From Gammaproteobacteria bacterium (GTDB lineage: Bacteria > Pseudomonadota > Gammaproteobacteria > Chromatiales > Chromatiaceae): a DNA stretch of 32,772 nt. The position numbers and the translations under genes were made by a program. Of this stretch, positions 23,614 through 32,772 are shown piece after piece; within the stretch, counting starts at the first letter, position 1; every line of letters starts with the position of its first letter. The stretch lies in assembly GCA_018812525.1 (NCBI GenBank), contig JAHJDE010000184.1, positions 1 through 32,772 of the forward strand. The letters run 5' to 3'. The notes below the pieces were generated by a model. That model searched no databases. It was not told the DNA's origin and saw only the letters and a list, made by a program, of their open reading frames with translations.

Positions 23614-23771
23614 TTCCCTTGTTGCCGTACCCTTGTCCGAGTATCTTACGCCCCCATGCGCCTGGAAAAGATCAAGCTCGCCGGTTTCAAATCCTTTGTC
23701 GATCCCACCACTGTCCACATGCCCTCCAACCTGGTGGGGGTGGTCGGTCCCAATGGGTGCGGCAAGTCCAA
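23614..23771 (+). repeat. Right direct repeat: promoter and 5' end of intact smc
   Basis: Ungapped counterpart of 11811–11968. It includes the promoter boxes, the start codon and the first 38 codons of smc. Within the coding part (116 bases) only about five mismatches separate the two copies; three are third-position changes or otherwise silent. It marks the right island junction. Confidence 0.92.
23619..23647 (+). promoter_or_regulatory. smc promoter, probably leaderless
   Basis: TTGTTG (23619–23624), 17-base spacer, TATCTT (23642–23647); ATG of smc begins 9 bases after the –10 box, so transcription should begin at or within a few bases of the start codon. No ribosome site is present in front of the ATG. 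The boxes are identical in the duplicated copy at 11816–11844. Confidence 0.6.
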
Positions 23772-26700
23772 CGTGATCGACGCCGTTCGCTGGGTGATGG
23801 GCGAGAGTTCGGCCAAGATGCTCCGTGGCGAGTCCATGGCCGATGTCATCTTCAACGGCTCCACCTCGCGCAAGCCGGTGGGCACCGCCAGTATCGAGCT
23901 GATGTTCGACAACAGCGAGGGCCGCGCCAGCGGCCAGTACGCCAATTACCATCAGATCGCGGTCAAACGCACGGTATCGCGCGACGGCCAGTCCAACTAC
24001 TTCCTGAACGGGGTCCGCTGCCGCCGGCGCGATATCACCGACCTCTTCCTCGGCACCGGCCTGGGGCCGCGCAGCTACTCCATCATCGAGCAGGGCATGA
24101 TCAGCCGCCTGATCGAGGCACGGCCGGAGGACCTGCGGCACTTTCTGGAGGAGGCGGCCGGCATCTCTAAATATAAGGAGAGACGGCGCGAGACCGAGAA
24201 CCGCATCCAGGGCACCCGCGAGAACCTGGACCGATTGAACGACCTGCGCGAGGAGGTGGGCAAGCAGTTGCAGCACCTGCAACGGCAGGCGGAGACGGCC
24301 GAGAAGTACAAGGGCTACAAGCAGGAGGAGCGCCGCCGCAAGGCGGAACTGCTGGCCCTGCGCTGGCGGCTGCTGGCCGAGGAGGTGGGCTCCGACGAGG
24401 GGCTGCTGGCCCGGCAGGAGACGGCGCTGGAGGCGGCCCTGGCCGAGCAGCGCCGCCTGGAGGCCGACATCGAGCGGGACCGGGACGCCCACATCCAGGT
24501 CGGCGACCGCTTCAACGAGGAGCAGAGCCGCTTCTATGCCGTCGGGGCCGAGATCTCGCGCCTGGAGCAGAGCATCCAGTTCGCCCGCGACAACCGGACC
24601 CGGCAGGAGCGGGACCTCGCCCAGCTCGACGCGGGCCTGCGCGAGCTACAGGACCACCGCGCCCAGGACGAGGCCGGTCTGGAGGAGATCGCCCAACGCC
24701 TGTTCATGGAGGAGCCGGAGCTGGAGACCCTGCGCGAGATGGAGGAGGAGATCGCCGCCCGGCTGCAAGGGTCCGAGGGGGAACTCCTCGCCTGGCAGGC
24801 CGAGTGGGACGAATTCAACCGCAAGGCGGCGGAGCCCGCCCAGCGCGCCCAGGTGGAGCGCACCCGCATCAACCACTTCGACCAGCAGGATGTCCAGTCG
24901 CAACAGCGCCAGGGGCGCTTGCAGGAAGAGCTGGCGCGGCTGCAAACGGCCGAGCTGGAAGAGGCGGCGGCCGATCTCGCCATGCAAGAGGCCGAGGCCG
25001 GTGAGTTCTGCGCCGGTCACGAGGCGGCGCTCCAATCCATCCTCGGCGAGATCGAACCGTCGCGGGCACGGATCAAGCAGGCCGAGGGCGACCTCAATCA
25101 GGTCCAGGGGCGGATTCAGGAACTGCGGGGGCGCCGGGCGTCGCTTGAGGCCCTGCAACAGGCGGCCCTGGGCAAGCAGGCGGACCGGACCCGCGCCTGG
25201 CTGCGCGACCAGGGGCTCGACCGGGCCAAGCGCCTGGGCGAGGTCCTGCAAGTGGAACCGGCCTGGCGCGGCGCGGTCGAGGCGGTACTGGGGGCGCGCC
25301 TGCAAGCGGTCTGCGTCGATGACCTCTCCGGGCGGGGGGCTGCCGTCGCACAGTTGGACAAGACCCTGCTGGCCCTGTTGGAGAGCGAGCAGGCCCCGCC
25401 CGCGAATCTCCCCGGCGACAGCCTGGTCCACAAGATCGAACGACCGGCGGGGATCGCGACCCTGCTGGCGGGACTGCGTTGCTGCGGTTCCCTGGCACAG
25501 GCGCTCGGGCGGCGGGCGGAACTGGCCCCCCACGAGTGCTGGGTCTGCCCCGAGGGGGTTCAGGTCGGCCCCAATTGGCTGATCACCGGCGAGAACGACA
25601 CGGGGGCCGGGGTCCTCAAGCGGGAAGAGGAACTGCGCGAATTGGCCGAGGCCCTGGATTCCCAGGAGTCCGCGGCTGAGGAGCTGGCCGAGGCCCTGGA
25701 GCAGGCCCGCGAGGCCTCGCGGGGGCTGGAGCAGTTGCGGGAGCAACGGCAGCGGGAGTTCAACGAGGCCAACCGGCGTCTCTCCGAATCCCGTGCCGCC
25801 CTGAGCGGGGTGAAGGCCCGCATGGAGCACCTGGCCACCCGGCGCCGCCATGTGGAGCAGGAGATACAGGAGATCGGCCAGCAGATCGCCAGTGGCCGGG
25901 AGCAGCAGGCCGAGGCCCGCGAGCGTCTACACGAGGCCCTGACTGCCATGGAGACCCTGGCCCAGCGGCGCGAGTCCCTGGTGGCCCGGCGCGATCAGTT
26001 GCGCGACCGGGTGGAACAGGTCCGGCGCGAGCGCAACGAATCGCGGGCCAAGGCCCACGAGGTCGCGTTGCGGGTGGAGGCCATGCGCACCTCGCGGCGT
26101 TCCCTGGAGCAGTCGCTCTCCCGTTCCGCCTCCCAGCTCCAGCAGTTGCAGGGGCGCAAGGCGGAATTGGAAAAACAACTGGGCGAGGGCGAGGTCCCGG
26201 TCCAGACGCTCCGGGAAGAACTGGAGACCCAACTGGCCCAACGGCTGACGGTGGAGGCCCGCCTGGGCGAGACCCGCAATGCCCTGGAGACCCTCGACCG
26301 GCAACTGCGGCAACTGGAACAGCAGCGGGCGGTGGCCGAGCAGCAGGCGCAACGGCGGCGTTCCGAGCTGGAGCAGGGGCGTTTGAAGCTCCAGGAGCAC
26401 CGGGTCCGCTGGAGCACCCTGGAGGAGCAGTTGGCCGAGACCGGCTTCGACCGGGAGCTGCTCCTGCGCGAGATGCCCGCCGAGGCGGGGCAGGAGAAGT
26501 GGCAGGAGGAGCTGCAACGCATCGCCCGGCGCATCGAGGGGCTGGGCCGCATCAACCTGGCCGCTATCGACGAATACCGCGAGCAGGCCGAGCGCATGAA
26601 ATACCTGGACGACCAGCACGCCGACATCAGCCGCGCCCTGGAGGTGCTGGAGGAGGCCATCCGCAAGATCGACCGGGAGACCCGCACCCGCTTCAAGGAG

Positions 26701-27204
26701 ACCTTCGACCAGGTCAACGCCGGTCTACAGACCCTCTTCCCCAAGCTCTTCGGCGGCGGTCACGCCTACCTGCAACTGACCGGCGAGGACCTGCTCGACA
26801 CCGGCGTCTCCGTCATGGCCCGCCCGCCCGGCAAACGCAACAGCAGCATCCAGTTGCTCTCCGGCGGCGAGAAGGCCCTCACCGCCGTGGCCCTGGTCTT
26901 CGCCATCTTCCAGCTCAACCCCGCCCCCTTCTGTCTGCTGGACGAGGTCGATGCCCCCCTGGACGACGCCAACGTGGGCCGTTTTTGCCACATGGTGCGG
27001 GAGATGTCTGATAAAGTTCAGTTTATTTTCATCACCCATAACAAGGTCACCATGGAGATGTCCAATCAACTGATCGGCGTAACCATGAACGAGCCCGGCG
27101 TCTCCCGCATCGTCTCGGTCGATGTCGGCGAGGCGGCGAAACTGGTGGCGAATCTTACCGCTCCCAGCTCTCATCCCTCACCTCCATCCCTGGAGGCGAT
27201 GTAG
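23656..27204 (+). CDS. smc: Chromosome segregation ATPase SMC
   Basis: 1182 aa, full length for a bacterial SMC. N-terminal head: [19 protein letters not shown] and Walker [10 protein letters not shown] near 32–40, R-loop and [19 protein letters not shown]. Then a coiled-coil arm (about 170–500), a hinge (about 510–680, with [16 protein letters not shown]), the returning coiled coil, and the C-terminal head with signature [14 protein letters not shown] and Walker [17 protein letters not shown]. It condenses and segregates the chromosome, normally with ScpA and ScpB, which are not in this window. The start 23656 is preferred over the upstream frame start 23599 because SMC proteins begin with this M-x-L-x-x-I motif and the –10 box sits just upstream. 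It is followed 8 bases later by zipA. Confidence 0.97.
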   Translation: MRLEKIKLAGFKSFVDPTTVHMPSNLVGVVGPNGCGKSNVIDAVRWVMGESSAKMLRGESMADVIFNGSTSRKPVGTASIELMFDNSEGRASGQYANYHQIAVKRTVSRDGQSNYFLNGVRCRRRDITDLFLGTGLGPRSYSIIEQGMISRLIEARPEDLRHFLEEAAGISKYKERRRETENRIQGTRENLDRLNDLREEVGKQLQHLQRQAETAEKYKGYKQEERRRKAELLALRWRLLAEEVGSDEGLLARQETALEAALAEQRRLEADIERDRDAHIQVGDRFNEEQSRFYAVGAEISRLEQSIQFARDNRTRQERDLAQLDAGLRELQDHRAQDEAGLEEIAQRLFMEEPELETLREMEEEIAARLQGSEGELLAWQAEWDEFNRKAAEPAQRAQVERTRINHFDQQDVQSQQRQGRLQEELARLQTAELEEAAADLAMQEAEAGEFCAGHEAALQSILGEIEPSRARIKQAEGDLNQVQGRIQELRGRRASLEALQQAALGKQADRTRAWLRDQGLDRAKRLGEVLQVEPAWRGAVEAVLGARLQAVCVDDLSGRGAAVAQLDKTLLALLESEQAPPANLPGDSLVHKIERPAGIATLLAGLRCCGSLAQALGRRAELAPHECWVCPEGVQVGPNWLITGENDTGAGVLKREEELRELAEALDSQESAAEELAEALEQAREASRGLEQLREQRQREFNEANRRLSESRAALSGVKARMEHLATRRRHVEQEIQEIGQQIASGREQQAEARERLHEALTAMETLAQRRESLVARRDQLRDRVEQVRRERNESRAKAHEVALRVEAMRTSRRSLEQSLSRSASQLQQLQGRKAELEKQLGEGEVPVQTLREELETQLAQRLTVEARLGETRNALETLDRQLRQLEQQRAVAEQQAQRRRSELEQGRLKLQEHRVRWSTLEEQLAETGFDRELLLREMPAEAGQEKWQEELQRIARRIEGLGRINLAAIDEYREQAERMKYLDDQHADISRALEVLEEAIRKIDRETRTRFKETFDQVNAGLQTLFPKLFGGGHAYLQLTGEDLLDTGVSVMARPPGKRNSSIQLLSGGEKALTAVALVFAIFQLNPAPFCLLDEVDAPLDDANVGRFCHMVREMSDKVQFIFITHNKVTMEMSNQLIGVTMNEPGVSRIVSVDVGEAAKLVANLTAPSSHPSPPSLEAM

Positions 27205-27212
27205 CAGCAGCC

Positions 27213-31552
<4,340 letters not shown>

Positions 31553-31611
31553 CGGGAAATATGCGCTCGGTCATTGGCCTTTCGGCAATCCTGGACCACA
31601 CTTCTGAGGTG

Positions 31612-31696
31612 CTTGCAAAATGGTCATCCTGGCCATTTTGCAAGGCGGTTCATCCCTGAACCGCAAGAGGTTCTTGCAGTTTTGCAAGAACCTCTT
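31612..31696. terminator. Three contiguous perfect hairpins downstream of ligA
   Basis: Hairpin 1 (31612–31644): 12-bp stem CTTGCAAAATGG/CCATTTTGCAAG. Hairpin 2 (31645–31664): 8-bp stem GCGGTTCA/TGAACCGC with loop TCCC. Hairpin 3 (31665–31696): 14-bp stem AAGAGGTTCTTGCA/TGCAAGAACCTCTT with loop GTTT. They abut with no spare bases. No long T-run follows, so rather than a classical intrinsic terminator this may be a repeat element or an mRNA-stabilising end of the smc–zipA–ligA transcript. Confidence 0.7.
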
Positions 31697-31733
31697 CCTT
31701 GAGATGAAATCCTGACAGCGGGGGAGAAACCAC

Positions 31734-32378
31734 ATGAACGATGATCCTGACAAATCCGCCGGGAGCGGATTTGGGCCGCATAGCGACCCCGGAGGGGTGA
31801 AAGCCAGGGATGGTTTTCATCAAAAGAACGGTGCCGATCGATTGCCGTCGGCCTACGAAAAGATGCTCAAGCTGGTTCACGACAGCAAGGAGGCTGTCGA
31901 AAAGGATGCGCTGCCCCTTCTGCGGGAGCGCATGGGCCAGGCGCGCGAGAAGGTTGTGGAGATGGGCGAACTGACCCGCGAGGAGGCGGAGCATATCTCC
32001 GAGTACCTGGAGCGGGATATCCAGGACGCGGCGGCCTACCTCTCCAATACCGGCGACGAGTTCGTCAGTTGGCTGCGGACCGACATCACCCTGATCGAGG
32101 CCAAGCTGCTCGACATGTTCTCCCAAGTGGCCGATCAGACCAGCCTGCAACTAAAACAGTGGGCAGAGCAGGCACGCACCACTCCCTACCGCACCGGTGA
32201 GGTGACCGGCCCCGGTGTGCTGTTTTGCCGCAATTGCCGGGAGGAACTCCACTTCTACAAGGCCGGGCGGATTCCCCCCTGTCCCAAGTGCCGGGGCAAC
32301 GAGTTCCTGCGTCTGGAGGACTACCCGGAGGCACCGCTGGAAGAGGGGCAATCCCCCGAATCGGGTGAAGATAAGTAA
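31734..32378 (+). CDS. Zinc-ribbon protein of the YbeL (DUF1451) family
   Basis: 214 aa. The middle is helical (LREKVVEMGELTREEAEHISEYLERD, close to the family's K-T-G-E-L-T-x-x-E-V-x-x-L segment), and the C-terminus has a zinc ribbon, FCRNCREELHFYKAGRIPPCPKCRGNEF, with two CxxC pairs preceded by TGEVTGPGVL, as in E. coli YbeL. The first ~35 residues are a hydrophilic extension with no match. Function in the family is unknown. GGGGGAG lies about 7 bases before ATG 31734. The stop TAA is part of the inverted-repeat end of the element that follows, so the element's insertion may have supplied or preserved the stop codon. Confidence 0.85.
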   Translation: MNDDPDKSAGSGFGPHSDPGGVKARDGFHQKNGADRLPSAYEKMLKLVHDSKEAVEKDALPLLRERMGQAREKVVEMGELTREEAEHISEYLERDIQDAAAYLSNTGDEFVSWLRTDITLIEAKLLDMFSQVADQTSLQLKQWAEQARTTPYRTGEVTGPGVLFCRNCREELHFYKAGRIPPCPKCRGNEFLRLEDYPEAPLEEGQSPESGEDK

Positions 32379-32669
32379 CTATTCAGCCCCCCCTCCCTCC
32401 AGGAGGGGGTTGGGGGGAGGGTCAGCGTAGACCAGGCACCTATGCCCGAATCGACCTCTTACCCCCTCCCCAACCCTCCCCCTGCAAAGGGGGAGGGGGC
32501 AATTTCCGAAAAGGGGGTAGTCGATTAGCGCCTCCTGGAACAAGCCGTTGTCACCGAGCCCGTCACCGAAGCCGCGGTGACGCATGGCTATGAATGGTGA
32601 CCACAACATGTAGGGGGTGGAGGCGCTAACCGACTACCCCCTTTTTCCGAATTGAGCTGAATAGTTACT
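32374..32669. repeat. Composite nested palindromic element with 14-bp terminal inverted repeats
   Basis: AGTAACTATTCAGC (32374–32387) is the exact reverse complement of GCTGAATAGTTACT (32656–32669). Between them lie a G/C-run inverted pair (about 32386–32420 and 32459–32500, CCCCTCCC and GGGAGGGG types, each also able to fold on itself) and the TIR element at 32504–32651. This fills most of the 394 bases after the YbeL-like gene; no reading frame of note is present. The first G/C hairpin might also end transcription of the YbeL-like gene. Confidence 0.82.
32504..32651. repeat. ~148-bp MITE-like element inside the composite repeat
   Basis: Near-perfect terminal inverted repeats of about 32 bases (left 32504–32535, containing GGGGGTAGTCGATTAGCGCC; right 32619–32651, containing GGCGCTAACCGACTACCCCC). 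Inside are further inverted pairs, GTTGTCACC/GGTGACCACAAC-like and CCGTCACCG/CGGTGACG. No coding capacity. Confidence 0.82.
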
Positions 32670-32670
32670 A

Positions 32671-32772
32671 GGCGTCGAGCAAGAATAACTTGAGCAATAT
32701 TGCGCTCGGATTTAGGTCAGATTTGGTCGAACCGATTGAGCAAAACCGCAGGCGTAGCAGTGCTACGTCGAG
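32671..32772. repeat. Left-hand part of the palindromic repeat seen at the window start
   Basis: It begins with the terminal arm at 32674–32693 (reverse complement of 121–140), and its last 66 bases (32707–32772) match bases 1–66 with one mismatch (position 18 versus 32724). The element is cut by the window edge. Confidence 0.85.

Noticed and set aside
32398-32420. G-rich run that could form a G-quadruplex.
   Set aside because: It is one arm of a G/C palindromic repeat that would pair with its complementary arm; no independent sign of function.

Overview
The window looks like chromosomal DNA of a GC-rich gammaproteobacterium, most likely a Chromatiales-type (sulfur-bacterial) lineage. The gene order smc–zipA–ligA and the presence of zipA point to Gammaproteobacteria. 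The many nested palindromic intergenic repeats and the Mrp/complex-I-like operon fit such organisms, but genus and species cannot be read from the sequence.

Region 1 (about 144–11642, minus strand) is one tightly packed operon, transcribed right to left. It encodes a membrane complex related to complex I, group 4 hydrogenases and Mrp antiporters: MnhE, MnhF, MnhG, an MbhD-like protein, an MbhE/MnhB-like protein, MnhC, a fused double NuoL/M-type antiporter subunit (1041 aa), then NuoH-, NuoB-, NuoC- and NuoD-like subunits. It ends with a ferredoxin–GltD-type flavoprotein and a ferritin-like diiron protein. The NuoD-like subunit lacks the C-terminal NiFe cysteines and the NuoB-like subunit has only three of the four N2 cysteines. 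I therefore read it as a hydrogenase-related, non-hydrogenase (Ehr-type) ion-pumping oxidoreductase, with the fused flavoprotein as the probable NAD(P)H module. Two near-identical 161-bp repeats sit inside the operon.

Region 2 (about 11811–23771) is an accessory island of visibly lower G+C, bracketed by two direct copies of the smc promoter and first codons (158 bp, about 92% identical by eye). The left copy is a 46-codon smc remnant; the right copy is the start of intact smc. The island carries nine co-directional genes: B12-binding/radical SAM enzyme, nitrilase-fold protein, winged-helix protein, KGGVGR-type ParA-like ATPase with a long helical repeat region, PqqD-like peptide-binding protein, ATP-grasp ligase, a 66-aa small protein with a lasso-leader-like YxPPxI...F motif, a fold-III PLP decarboxylase, and a transglutaminase-like protein whose catalytic Cys appears to be Ser. 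A TPR-like gene lies on the opposite strand. The set looks like a peptide-based (RiPP-like) biosynthetic or conflict system and is the main candidate for something undescribed.

Region 3 (23656–32378, plus strand) is the housekeeping block smc, zipA, ligA and a YbeL-like zinc-ribbon gene. ZipA is greatly enlarged, with about 97 residues of Pro-Glu dipeptides. LigA carries an in-frame insertion made of a palindromic intergenic-type repeat. Three contiguous perfect hairpins follow ligA.

The window ends (32374–32772) in nested palindromic repeats. Its last 66 bases match its first 66 bases with one mismatch, so both edges lie in the same repeat family. I saw no rRNA, tRNA, CRISPR array, transposase or integrase.
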